A DNA stretch of 9,517 nucleotides. Source: an uncultured Ruminococcus sp. GTDB taxonomy: Bacteria > Bacillota > Clostridia > Oscillospirales > Ruminococcaceae. Below, piece by piece: positions 1 to 6,668 of this stretch. The position numbers and the translations under genes were made by a program. The notes beneath the pieces are model-generated. The model was not told where the DNA came from, made no database searches, and was given only the letters and a program-made list of their open reading frames with translations. The stretch is taken from the NCBI GenBank assembly GCA_946544695.1, contig CAMNMO010000087.1, positions 1 through 9,517 of the forward strand, in the 5' to 3' direction. Position 1 is the first letter of the stretch. Each line of letters begins with the position of its first letter.

Positions 1-1346
1 TCAACACCCCTATCATGACCTCTGCGATGGACACTGTTACAGAGTCCAAGATGGCGATCGCCATTGCCCGTGAAGGCGGTATAGGTATAATCCATAAGAA
101 TATGACAATTGCTCAGCAGGCTGAGGAAGTTGACAAGGTAAAGCGTTCCGAGAACGGCGTTATCGTAAATCCTTTCTCGCTGACAGCAGACAGAACTGTT
201 GAAGAAGCAGACAAGCTGATGGGCAAGTACAAGATCTCGGGCGTGCCGATAGTTGACGAGAACGGCAAGCTGGAGGGTATACTTACCAACAGAGACCTGA
301 GATTCATAACAGACTTTTCCATAAAGATAGGCAAGGTCATGACCAGAGAAAATCTGGTGACCGCACCTGTTGACACCGATCTTGACGGCGCAAAGAAGAT
401 ACTGATGCAGCACAAGATCGAGAAGCTGCCCCTTGTTGACGGCGACGGCTTACTCAAGGGACTCATCACCATCAAGGATATAGAGAAGGCAGTACAGTAC
501 CCCAACTCTGCAAGAGACAACAAGGGCAGACTGCTGTGCGGCGCTACTGTCGGCATGACACAGGATATCCTTGACAGGGCAGGCGCACTGATAGATGCAC
601 AGGCTGATATACTTGCACTGGATTCTGCACATGGTCATTCAAAGAACGTTATCGATTGCCTGAAGAAGCTGAAGGCCAACTTCCCCGACATGCCCGTTAT
701 CGCAGGCAACGTTGCTACCGCAGAGGCAGCAAGGGCGCTGTGCGAGGCAGGTGCTGACGCTATAAAGGTCGGCATAGGTCCGGGATCTATCTGCACCACA
801 AGAGTTGTGGCAGGTATAGGTGTTCCCCAGATAACAGCTGTATATGATGCTGCCTGCGCTGCTGCTGAATACGGCATACCTGTCATCGCTGACGGCGGTA
901 TCAAGTATTCGGGCGACATCGTAAAGGCACTGGCTGCGGGTGCAAACCTGGTAATGCTGGGTTCACTGCTGGCAGGCTGCGAAGAGGCTCCCGGTGAGAC
1001 TGAGATATATCAGGGCAGACAGTTCAAGGTATACAGAGGTATGGGTTCTATGGCTGCAATGGCTAAGGGTTCTAAGGACAGATACTTCCAGACCAACTCC
1101 AAGAAGCTTGTTCCCGAGGGCGTTGAGGGTCGTGTAGCTTACAAGGGACCCGTATCAGATACTATCTTCCAGCTGGTCGGCGGTATCAGGGCAGGCATGG
1201 GCTACTGCGGCTGCCACACTATCCCCGAACTGGGCGAGAAGGCTAAGTTCATACGCATCACAGGTGCAGGTCTGAAGGAGAGCCACCCTCACGATATCTA
1301 CATCACAAAGGAAGCTCCCAACTATTCTGCAACTTCGGGACTTTGA
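1..1346 (+). CDS. guaB: IMP dehydrogenase, 5' truncated by the window edge
   Basis: Oxidises IMP to XMP with NAD+, the first committed step of GMP synthesis, in the cytoplasm. The reading frame is open from base 3 (Asn-Thr-Pro-Ile, then the Met at 15), so the visible Met is internal. Bacterial IMPDH is about 485-490 residues; about 447 are visible, so some 40-45 N-terminal residues lie outside. Counting from the Met at 15: the SAMDTVTE and EGGIGIIHKNM core strands (3-30), two CBS domains (about 55-100 and 105-160, the Bateman insert that binds adenine or guanine nucleotides), the phosphate-binding and catalytic loop GIGPGSICTTR with catalytic Cys260, DGGIKYSGDI (293-302), the RGMGSMAAM stretch (341-349) and the mobile flap with GSKDRYFQ and EGVEGRV (352-373). 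All key residues are present. It ends 30 bp before a strong terminator, so nothing downstream is co-transcribed. Confidence 0.97.
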   Translation, partial: NTPIMTSAMDTVTESKMAIAIAREGGIGIIHKNMTIAQQAEEVDKVKRSENGVIVNPFSLTADRTVEEADKLMGKYKISGVPIVDENGKLEGILTNRDLRFITDFSIKIGKVMTRENLVTAPVDTDLDGAKKILMQHKIEKLPLVDGDGLLKGLITIKDIEKAVQYPNSARDNKGRLLCGATVGMTQDILDRAGALIDAQADILALDSAHGHSKNVIDCLKKLKANFPDMPVIAGNVATAEAARALCEAGADAIKVGIGPGSICTTRVVAGIGVPQITAVYDAACAAAEYGIPVIADGGIKYSGDIVKALAAGANLVMLGSLLAGCEEAPGETEIYQGRQFKVYRGMGSMAAMAKGSKDRYFQTNSKKLVPEGVEGRVAYKGPVSDTIFQLVGGIRAGMGYCGCHTIPELGEKAKFIRITGAGLKESHPHDIYITKEAPNYSATSGL

Positions 1347-1376
1347 TGTATACTAAACGACATAAATAATAACATC

Positions 1377-1410
1377 ACAAGGCAGGGGCACTTGTCCCTG
1401 CCTTGTTTTT
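1377..1410 (+). terminator. Intrinsic terminator of guaB
   Basis: Perfect 11-bp stem ACAAGGCAGGG / CCCTGCCTTGT with an 8-nt loop, running directly into a TTTTT tract. It lies 30 bp after the guaB stop codon. Confidence 0.93.
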
Positions 1411-1453
1411 CTGCACCCGGCAATATGACCAAGAACAGGGCGCTTATTTTTCC

Positions 1454-1482
1454 TTGACATATATGGAAAAATGGGGTAAAAT
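1454..1482 (+). promoter_or_regulatory. Sigma-A type promoter for the PF06541 unit
   Basis: TTGACA at 1454-1459, a 17-nt spacer and TAAAAT at 1477-1482. The first start codons lie 30-40 bp downstream. Nothing else is seen between the guaB terminator and this promoter. Confidence 0.8.
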
Positions 1483-1509
1483 ATTATACATACCTTAACA
1501 ACTTGTCAG

Positions 1510-1704
1510 TTGGCTGAGATGAGGTGTTTTGGCTGGAAAACAAAGTCCATATACGGGCTGATATCACGAGTGAGACTTATGACGTCGGTGTACTGTATCA
1601 GATACTCTGCGAGCGGGAGACGTAGCCCTTCAAAAGATAAAGAGCAGAGAAAGAGTGCAGGGCAGGAAACAGCGGGACACGGCGCTAAAGATAAAAAGAA
1701 ATGA
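1510..1704 (+). CDS. Small basic ORF, probably frameshifted, ahead of the PF06541 gene
   Basis: The open frame from TTG 1510 encodes 64 residues and ends in a Lys-rich tail (GAKDKKK). No ribosome binding site fits this TTG. The first half looks non-coding in this frame (Cys/Arg/Ser-rich). The neighbouring frame, 1524-1625, instead reads as a natural protein (VHIRADITSETYDVGVLYQ, then ILCERET) before a TAG at 1623. That frame has a purine-rich GAGATGAGG just upstream of GTG 1524 or CTG 1533. The second half (SPSKDKEQRKSAGQETAG onward) looks natural in the 1704 frame and stops immediately before the ribosome binding site of the next gene. The simplest reading is a protein of about 55-60 residues with one extra base near 1608-1622, from mutation or sequencing error. 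I do not recognise the family. Confidence 0.4.
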   Translation: MAEMRCFGWKTKSIYGLISRVRLMTSVYCIRYSASGRRSPSKDKEQRKSAGQETAGHGAKDKKK

Positions 1705-1706
1705 AC

Positions 1707-1724
1707 AAGGAGGGAGCATACTTG
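1707..1724 (+). promoter_or_regulatory. Ribosome binding site that fixes a TTG start
   Basis: AAGGAGGG at 1707-1714 is followed by 7 nt and then TTG at 1722. The in-frame ATG at 1701 lies upstream of this Shine-Dalgarno sequence and has none of its own, so TTG 1722 is the likely start of the membrane protein. Confidence 0.75.
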
Positions 1725-2528
1725 CTGCCATTTATACAGACCGCTTATCTGTTTGCTCTGGGCAGCATGATAGGCTGGGTGCTGGAATTTTTTTACCGAA
1801 AATTCTTTGACCCTGTGAATGTTGAGCGAAAATGGCTCAACCCCGGATTTTTGACGGGACCTTATTTACCGCTTTACGGATTTGCGCTGCTGCTGCTTTT
1901 CTGGCTGCGGCGGATAGAAAGGTTCCTGCCGATAGAAAATGACATCGCAAGAAAGGCTGTGCTGTTTTTGATAATGGCAGCCTTCATAACGGCGCTGGAA
2001 TATTTCACGGGGCTGATATTCATAGTCAAATTAAAGATAATGCTTTGGGACTACACACAGTTCCGTGGGAATATAAAGGGCATTATCTGCCCGATGTACA
2101 GCTTTTTCTGGCTGGTGCTGAGTTTCGGCTATGTTTTTGTGCTTGACCCCACCATCACCCGCACGGTGGAGGAACTGATGCAGAACCTGCAATTCACATT
2201 CTTTGTGGGACTTTACTACGGTGTGTTCTTCATCGACCTTGCAATATCCATAAACAACATGGTAAACATTGCCGAGTTTGCCCGTGAACACAACATAATC
2301 GTCAGGATAGACGAACTGAGGGCACAGATAGAGGCTTTCCGTGAAAAGACAAAGGGCGTTTCACACTTCTTCGTGCCGCTGCGTTTTTCTGACACGCTGC
2401 ACAACAGCCTTGAAAGATACCGTGAGTTCCGTGAGAATTTCACGGTGGGCAATCTGCGTGAAAACCTGAAGGTGGAGAACATCAAGGAAAACATCAACAA
2501 AAACATCGACAAGATAAAGAAAAAATAG
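1722..2528 (+). CDS. Putative ABC-transporter type IV membrane protein (PF06541 family)
   Basis: Integral membrane protein of 268 residues from TTG 1722 (275 if ATG 1701 were used). Five hydrophobic segments are visible, at about residues 4-22, 45-62, 80-100, 120-141 and 158-177. The family signature near the N-terminus is clear: GW..EF (18-23) and NPGFLTGPYLPLYGF (40-54), followed by NIKGIICPMYSFFW (117-130). Members are called putative ABC-transporter permeases, but no substrate or ATPase partner is established and no ATP-binding gene lies nearby. The cytosolic tail (about 185-268) is charged and helical, ending in an Asn/Lys/Glu-rich quasi-repeat (NLRENLKVENIKENINKN) suggestive of a coiled coil. 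It is the second gene after the 1454 promoter, following the small ORF by 17 nt, and is closed by its own terminator. Family assignment is good; transport function is inference. Confidence 0.85.
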   Translation: MLPFIQTAYLFALGSMIGWVLEFFYRKFFDPVNVERKWLNPGFLTGPYLPLYGFALLLLFWLRRIERFLPIENDIARKAVLFLIMAAFITALEYFTGLIFIVKLKIMLWDYTQFRGNIKGIICPMYSFFWLVLSFGYVFVLDPTITRTVEELMQNLQFTFFVGLYYGVFFIDLAISINNMVNIAEFAREHNIIVRIDELRAQIEAFREKTKGVSHFFVPLRFSDTLHNSLERYREFRENFTVGNLRENLKVENIKENINKNIDKIKKK

Positions 2529-2535
2529 GCATAGT

Positions 2536-2574
2536 AAAACGGATATCGTGGCAGCACCATGATATCCGTTTTTT
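2536..2574 (+). terminator. Intrinsic terminator of the PF06541 unit
   Basis: A 14-bp stem, AACGGATATCGTGG / CCATGATATCCGTT with one G-T pair, and a 5-nt loop CAGCA, ending in six T. It starts 8 bp after the stop codon. Confidence 0.93.
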
Positions 2575-2593
2575 ATGCGGTATGAAATGTCAC

Positions 2594-2626
2594 AAAAAAT
2601 GGCAGCGCCGAAAAACGCTGCCATTT
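2594..2626 (-). terminator. Intrinsic terminator of the WG-repeat lipoprotein gene
   Basis: On the minus strand, AAATGGCAGCG / CGCTGCCATTT form an 11-bp stem with an 8-nt loop, followed by a T tract (AAAAAA at 2594-2599 on the plus strand). It begins 10 bp past the stop codon and faces the terminator at 2536-2574, so the two convergent units are insulated from each other. Confidence 0.9.
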
Positions 2627-2636
2627 ATCTGTTTTA

Positions 2637-4199
2637 TTACTCAGCCTCAGTCTCAGCCTTATAGATGGTGGTATCGTCGCCGTTTACAATGTAGATGAAG
2701 CCGTAAGCCTGTTTAGCGGTATCAAAACCTTCCATTACCTTCTCGCCTGTTACCAGATCGTAGATGACCTTGTTTGAGAAGTCATAAAGCAGGTTGTCGC
2801 CCAGATAGGTGCTTGAGCAGTCGATCTTCAGGGACATATCCTTAGTGCTTGTTACCAGGAATGTGTAATCATCGCCGTCCTTGACATAGCCGCCTACGGA
2901 GTAGCTGTATTCCATATCGGAAACGACCTTGTTGCCTTCGCTGTCAATGATATCGTACTTGCCGTCCTGCTTGCATGCGTTGTAGAAGCCTGGTACACCC
3001 GTCTCGTTGATGTACTTGTACTCAGCGGGTACGACCTCAGTGCCGTCAACATATAACATACCTGTCTTGTCAAGGTCCTCGCCGTTGAAGGTGAACATGC
3101 CGTCAGACAGATAGGATATAGTATTGTACTTAGGCTCGGCTATCACGGTACCGCTCTTGTGGATTATGCCACGCATGCCGCTCTCACTGTCGTAAGCACT
3201 GTAAAAATCAGTGGTGTTGGTTATCTCGGAAAGGGTGTAAGGAGTGGTGAACAGCAGGTTCATATCCTTATCGTAAACGTTGGTGGTGTCACCTGTGTAC
3301 TCGGTCAGCAGGTCGCCCACAACAGTCATGTCGCCAAGATCGATGAGCTTGTCATCGGTGGTAACAGCGATGGAGTTGTAGTCCTCATCATAGTAGCTGA
3401 TGATGTCATTGCCTATCTTGTAGTTGGGGTCGAACTTCTGTGCAGTGTTCTCAAGGAACTTTTTCTCCTGAAGGTCATACAGCTTTACTGTACCCGAATA
3501 CATCACATCGTCATCACCGACATCGATGCTGAACTGTCTGCTGGTGGAGTAGTAGATAGCATCGTCTTTGGAAGTGGTGACAGCTTCGGGCAGGTATGCC
3601 TTAACAAAGCGGTCATCGATAGCATCAAAGGTACCAACCTTTTCATCGGTGCTCAGTATAACATTGCCCTCTGCGTCCATGATGCCGCAGTAGTCGATAT
3701 CGCCCTCGGGAACAGTATAGTAAACATACAGACCTGTATCGCCCAGCTTTTCAACGAAGTCTACCTTGCCTTCCATGAGGGGCTCGCCCTTGTAATCAAG
3801 GCACTGTATCTCATCATCGCTTATGGACTTGTAAAGGAAAACATCGTAGTTCTCAGCATCAGCGTTCTCCAGCTTGCCTACTTCCTTGAGGGTCGCACTC
3901 TTTATCTCGGGTGCAGCTGTTTCGCTGATTATATCTGCGATGGGCTTAGCCTCAGCAGCAGGCTTATCCTCAGCCTTTGAAGGTTCTTCGTCCTCAGCCT
4001 CCGAAGGCTCCTCGTCCTTTTCCTTAGTATCCTCGGCAGGCTTTTCATCGTCTGTCTTTTCTTCCTTGTCAGCCGAAGCAGCAGTGCTGCTCTTGTCGGC
4101 AGTGTCTTCTTCCTTGCTTTCGTTACCGCATGCTGCCAGTGAAAGTGACAGAACTGCTGCAAGTATCAGAGAAAGCAATCTTCCCGTTTTCTTTTCCAT
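2637..4199 (-). CDS. Secreted lipoprotein with WG-type repeats
   Basis: A 520-residue membrane-anchored lipoprotein. The start at 4199 is preceded on the minus strand by GGAGG with an 8-nt gap; the frame stays open 21 codons further upstream, but no better ribosome binding site exists there. Residues 1-23 are a lipoprotein signal with lipobox LAAC, acylated Cys24. Residues 25-100 are a disordered Glu/Lys/Asp/Ser linker containing a short tandem repeat (EEPSEAED / EEPSKAED, 63-78). The rest is beta-rich and resembles WG repeats (PF14903): YCGIMDAEGNVI (170-181), GMRGIIHKSGTVI (341-353), TGMLYVDGTEVVPAEY (379-394) and GKYDIIDSEGNKVV (413-426). Such repeats are thought to form propeller- or solenoid-like extracellular surfaces; the ligand is unknown. 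No catalytic motif is seen. It is monocistronic, with its own promoter and terminator. Surface location is well supported; its role is not known. Confidence 0.88.
   Translation of the reverse strand: MEKKTGRLLSLILAAVLSLSLAACGNESKEEDTADKSSTAASADKEEKTDDEKPAEDTKEKDEEPSEAEDEEPSKAEDKPAAEAKPIADIISETAAPEIKSATLKEVGKLENADAENYDVFLYKSISDDEIQCLDYKGEPLMEGKVDFVEKLGDTGLYVYYTVPEGDIDYCGIMDAEGNVILSTDEKVGTFDAIDDRFVKAYLPEAVTTSKDDAIYYSTSRQFSIDVGDDDVMYSGTVKLYDLQEKKFLENTAQKFDPNYKIGNDIISYYDEDYNSIAVTTDDKLIDLGDMTVVGDLLTEYTGDTTNVYDKDMNLLFTTPYTLSEITNTTDFYSAYDSESGMRGIIHKSGTVIAEPKYNTISYLSDGMFTFNGEDLDKTGMLYVDGTEVVPAEYKYINETGVPGFYNACKQDGKYDIIDSEGNKVVSDMEYSYSVGGYVKDGDDYTFLVTSTKDMSLKIDCSSTYLGDNLLYDFSNKVIYDLVTGEKVMEGFDTAKQAYGFIYIVNGDDTTIYKAETEAE
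3967..4014 (-). repeat. Two-copy 24-nt tandem repeat in the lipoprotein linker
   Basis: Positions 3967-3990 and 3991-4014 are near-identical 24-mers differing at a few T/C positions. They encode the repeated acidic octapeptide EEPS(E/K)AED. It is probably a slippage-generated expansion of the disordered spacer. Confidence 0.7.
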
Positions 4200-4308
4200 T
4201 TTACTAACCTCCATATAATGTTCAACACAGCTTGTTTGGCGCATCGCCCGCATGCGGTGCACCTGAAACTGCGATCTGTCAATTTTATTGACCTTATCAC
4301 AAAAAACT

Positions 4309-4337
4309 ATTCTATCACATTATTAAACATTTGTCAA
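4309..4337 (-). promoter_or_regulatory. Promoter of the WG-repeat lipoprotein gene
   Basis: Read on the minus strand: TTGACA (4332-4337), a 17-nt spacer and TAGAAT (4309-4314). Transcription should start near 4302, leaving a leader of about 100 nt before the ATG. In that leader I see only short GC-rich palindromic bits (around 4243-4260), no recognisable riboswitch. Confidence 0.85.
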
Positions 4338-4402
4338 GATTTTCCACGGCTTTTTACATGCATTTTTCCGAACTATCACTTAACTGACGCATATCGGACA
4401 AG

Positions 4403-4437
4403 AAAAAAACACCGCAGATCCATACCTGCGGTGCTTT
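4403..4437 (-). terminator. Intrinsic terminator of the DUF4867 gene
   Basis: On the minus strand CACCGCAG / CTGCGGTG pair (8 bp, extendable by a G-T and three A-T pairs) around an 8-nt loop, followed by seven T. It lies 11 bp past the stop codon at 4449. Confidence 0.9.
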
Positions 4438-4448
4438 GGTATCGGTCA

Positions 4449-5069
4449 TCAGACAGTGAGGTTCTCGCCTTTGAGACCTATGTAAGCGCCCTGCTTGGCT
4501 TCGGAAGAATCTTCGTGTGCCAGCAGCCACTTGTTCCTTGCCCAGAGCATTTTGTCTTCGAGGTTTTTGGGCTCGGGTCTTTCGATATCGGTGTTGGTGT
4601 TTCTGGGAAGAACTATCGCAACCCTGAAACCGTCATCGGATGTCTGGCAGGGTGCATAGTGCAGTGAGGTCGCATATACTTCCACAACGGCACCTGCGGG
4701 TGCACGGAATGCCTTCACATCAGCGGTATCGAGAACGCCGTCTATTATCTTCTCCTGCTTTGCCAGCAGCAGTATAAAGTCGGAAGAACCGATGTTTATC
4801 TCACTGTTCCTGTGGTATTCAAGGCAGTTGAGCGCCTTGTTGTGACCCCAGCACATACCCAGTTCGATGGGCATGCCGCCAAAGCCGTTCTCTGAAAGTT
4901 CGCTGAAAATGCCGCACTTTTCAAGGCTGTCTATCCAGGGCTCGTAAGCTACGCCTTCATCGGGCAGTGCGATGCTGTCCATAGCCTTGATGAGTTCTGC
5001 GGTGTCATAGCCCTCCAGTACCTTGCCGTACTCGCTGAATTCGGGGTCTGTAACTGAATAGATCTTCAT
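4449..5069 (-). CDS. DUF4867 family protein (cupin-like)
   Basis: A 206-residue soluble cytoplasmic protein with no signal peptide or membrane segment. The start at 5069 follows GAGGAGG by 8 nt on the minus strand; the frame is open 23 codons further up but lacks a ribosome binding site and crosses the promoter. I recognise DUF4867 (PF16161) from its conserved run: GGMPIELGMCWGHN (64-77), LNCLEYHRNSEINIG (80-94), DFILLLAK (97-104), FRAPAGAVVEVYATSLHYAP (121-140), IVLPRNTNT (152-160) and ARNKWLLAH (177-185). His76, His86, Glu90 and His137 are placed as in a metal- or sugar-binding cupin fold, but this is inference and no activity is established. Length is typical for the family. It has its own promoter and terminator, so it is a single-gene unit with no sugar-metabolism partner here. 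Confidence 0.85.
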   Translation of the reverse strand: MKIYSVTDPEFSEYGKVLEGYDTAELIKAMDSIALPDEGVAYEPWIDSLEKCGIFSELSENGFGGMPIELGMCWGHNKALNCLEYHRNSEINIGSSDFILLLAKQEKIIDGVLDTADVKAFRAPAGAVVEVYATSLHYAPCQTSDDGFRVAIVLPRNTNTDIERPEPKNLEDKMLWARNKWLLAHEDSSEAKQGAYIGLKGENLTV

Positions 5070-5138
5070 TATTGTATCCTCCTCGGTATTGAATGTAGTT
5101 TTGCGCCGCTTATGCTGTGCGGTGCTTTTATGAACCAC

Positions 5139-5167
5139 ATTATATCACACTTTTATTGTCAAGTCAA
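5139..5167 (-). promoter_or_regulatory. Promoter of the DUF4867 gene
   Basis: On the minus strand: TTGACT (5162-5167), a 17-nt spacer ending in TGA, and TATAAT (5139-5144), an extended -10 with perfect consensus. A TTGACA overlapping the -35 is only 12 nt from the -10 and is unlikely to be used. The leader is about 60 nt. A small palindrome, ATTGT-C-ACAAT (5175-5185), sits just upstream. Confidence 0.85.
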
Positions 5168-5178
5168 TGCGATAATTG

Positions 5179-5488
5179 TCACAATAATTGGTCGGTGTTC
5201 CTGACCCTGACAGTATGTCCGTCATGCAGCTGCTTGTCGGTGCACATCACCATGTCGTACTCTGCAAAAGCGCTGTTCACGGCGCAAAAGGCAGATGCCC
5301 GGTACCGAAGGATACGGCACGCAGTCGGAGGGCTCGGGGAAAGATGCGTTCATGCTGAGGGTGCCTGTTTTCACGCTGACTTCGGTCACTGTGCCGCCGC
5401 AGGTCGATATTTGCGGCTTTTGATAAGGCTGACAGAACAGCAAAGCGGCACATCTGCCGATAAAGCAGGTGTGCCGCCGAAGTTTCGT
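5179..5488 (-). pseudogene. Possible decayed gene between the fumarase and DUF4867 genes
   Basis: No single frame spans this stretch, yet each frame in turn reads like protein on the minus strand. One gives YRQMCRFAVLSALSKAANID (about 5390-5450), the next GGTVTEVSVKTGTLSMNASF and PEPSDCVPYPSVPGI (about 5290-5390), and the third AVNSAFAEYDMVMCTDKQLH followed by DGHTVRVRNTD, ending at TGA 5179-5181. Joining them needs two frame changes. There is no ribosome binding site. It does not resemble the fumarase beta subunit expected here, and I do not recognise the family. The alternative is non-coding DNA with chance open frames, so confidence is low. Confidence 0.3.
5445..5477 (-). terminator. Terminator-like hairpin after the fumarase alpha gene
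   Basis: On the minus strand GCGGCACA / TGTGCCGC (8 bp) encloses an A-C mismatch and a further CTGC/GCAG stem with a 7-nt loop. It begins 14 bp after the fumarase stop codon. The sequence after it (TTTGCTGTTCTG) is only moderately T-rich, so termination may be partial. Confidence 0.45.
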
Positions 5489-5490
5489 TA

Positions 5491-6333
5491 TCAGATATCG
5501 CCCTCTGCATGTCTTGTGACATGGCAGCCCACGTTGACAGATACGGGAAGTCCTGCGATGTGGGTAGGTGCCTGTTCGATATTGACCGCAAGGCAGGTCT
5601 GTGTGCCGCCGAAGCCCTGAGGTCCTATGCCCAGACGGTTTATCTTTTCGAGTATCTCAGCCTCCAGATCAGCATAAAGCTGCTTGGGGTTGCGCTGACT
5701 TACGGGGCGGCAGAGTGCTTTCTTTGCAAGGTAAGCGCACTTCTCGAAATCGCCGCCTATGCCCACGCCGATGACGATTGGGGGACATGGGTTCGAGCCT
5801 GCCTTAGCACAGACGCCCACCACCCAGTCAACTATCTCATCACGGGTGACAGAGGGGGTCATCATTTTAAGCTGAGACATGTTCTCGCTGCCGAAGCCCT
5901 TAGGCGATACCATGATGTGCACACCTTCGCCGTCAACTATTTTAAGGTGAACGACGGGCGGTGTGTTATCGCCTGTGTTGACTCTCTCCAGCGGGTCACC
6001 GACTATCGAACAGCGAAGTCTGCCGTCGATATATCCACGGGATACGCCGTTTGTGACAGCATCGTTCAGCGAGCCGCCCACAAAGTGAACGTCCTGACCG
6101 ACCTCCATGAAGATGACAGCCATGCCTGTGTCCTGACATATCGGTATTGTCTCGCTGCGGGCAACGTTGATATTCTCGATGATATCATCAAAAACATTTT
6201 TGCCCACAGGTGACTCCTCATGCTCTCTGCCTGCTTTGATGCAGCTTTCCATATCTTCGGGAAGATACAGGTTAGCCTTTATGCAAAGCTCTCTTACCAG
6301 TTCTTCAACTTCTTTAACATTTATCTCACGCAT
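5491..6333 (-). CDS. fumA: Class I fumarate hydratase, alpha subunit
   Basis: Catalytic [4Fe-4S] subunit of the two-subunit class I fumarase (fumarate to malate), or of the related L(+)-tartrate dehydratase; cytoplasmic and oxygen-sensitive. Its 280 residues match the usual alpha-subunit length. The three cysteines expected to hold the cluster are present: PICQDTGMA (Cys66), AGSNPCPP (Cys183) and VNVGCHVTRH (Cys270). Other family blocks are NDAVTNGVSRGYIDG (90-104), DNTPPVVHL (122-130), SPKGFGSENMSQLKMM (143-158), GVGIGGDFEKCAYLAKKAL (189-207) and LGIGPQGFGGTQT (234-246). The ATG at 6333 follows a modest AGGA by 9 nt. The beta subunit, usually the next gene, is missing; downstream are a hairpin and a decayed stretch. 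Fumarase is favoured over tartrate dehydratase on general grounds, but sequence alone does not settle it. Confidence 0.92.
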   Translation of the reverse strand: MREINVKEVEELVRELCIKANLYLPEDMESCIKAGREHEESPVGKNVFDDIIENINVARSETIPICQDTGMAVIFMEVGQDVHFVGGSLNDAVTNGVSRGYIDGRLRCSIVGDPLERVNTGDNTPPVVHLKIVDGEGVHIMVSPKGFGSENMSQLKMMTPSVTRDEIVDWVVGVCAKAGSNPCPPIVIGVGIGGDFEKCAYLAKKALCRPVSQRNPKQLYADLEAEILEKINRLGIGPQGFGGTQTCLAVNIEQAPTHIAGLPVSVNVGCHVTRHAEGDI

Positions 6334-6460
6334 TTTAATCTGTCCTATCTTTGTGTTATTTTCTTACCCTGAATATTTCAGCAGTGATCCTGTCATTATG
6401 CGCATTTCCTTATCGGTAAGTTCATTCAGGTGACCTCTGTCCTTCGGCGCTGTATTTTGC

Positions 6461-6492
6461 GTATTCTCCCCCGCCGAAGGCGGGGGGAATAC
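6461..6492. repeat. REP-like GC-rich palindrome
   Basis: CCCCCGCC (6468-6475) pairs perfectly with GGCGGGGG (6479-6486) around a 3-nt loop. After one bulged T the stem continues GTATTC (6461-6466) / GAATAC (6487-6492), giving 14 bp in all. No T tract follows on either strand, so a simple terminator is unlikely. A stable lone palindrome between genes resembles REP or small MITE-like elements; only one copy is in the window. Confidence 0.6.
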
Positions 6493-6668
6493 ACTCAACA
6501 CCATATTTTACAGCCGTAATGCATGTTCAACCCTTTGTATTACGCAAAAATTGATTTCCGTGTGACAAGGGTGGGGGACTTGCATTTTTTCATGAGTTTT
6601 TCGGGGACATCTGAGGGCATGGCAGTTTTGACCTCAGTATGGGATAAAGCATGGAGATGCTTTTGAAT

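Noticed and set aside
3159..3980. Plus-strand 273-codon open frame opposite the lipoprotein gene
   Set aside because: It is antisense to a gene with a signal peptide, lipobox, promoter and terminator. Its translation is low-complexity and follows the codon bias of the opposite strand, with no ribosome binding site.
3874..4218. Ser/Ala-rich plus-strand open frame
   Set aside because: It is the complement of the Glu/Lys-rich lipoprotein linker; the bias explains its composition.
4200..4302. Riboswitch in the ~100-nt leader of the lipoprotein gene
   Set aside because: Only short GC palindromes are visible, with no conserved aptamer core or terminator/antiterminator pair.
5153..5189. Operator upstream of the DUF4867 promoter (ATTGT-C-ACAAT and a nearby ATTGTCA copy)
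   Set aside because: Half-sites of 5 bp in AT-rich DNA are too short to call; noted only with the promoter.
5117..5620. Plus-strand 167-codon open frame across the DUF4867 promoter and fumarase 3' end
   Set aside because: It overlaps a strong minus-strand promoter and the conserved fumarase C-terminus, has no ribosome binding site, and its translation is Cys/His/Ser-rich without pattern.
5509..6213. Plus-strand 234-codon open frame opposite the fumarase gene
   Set aside because: It is a mirror of a well-conserved fumarase sequence; its own translation shows no motif and has no ribosome binding site.
6461..6492. Intrinsic terminator
   Set aside because: The stem is strong but no T tract follows on either strand, and no gene ends close by.
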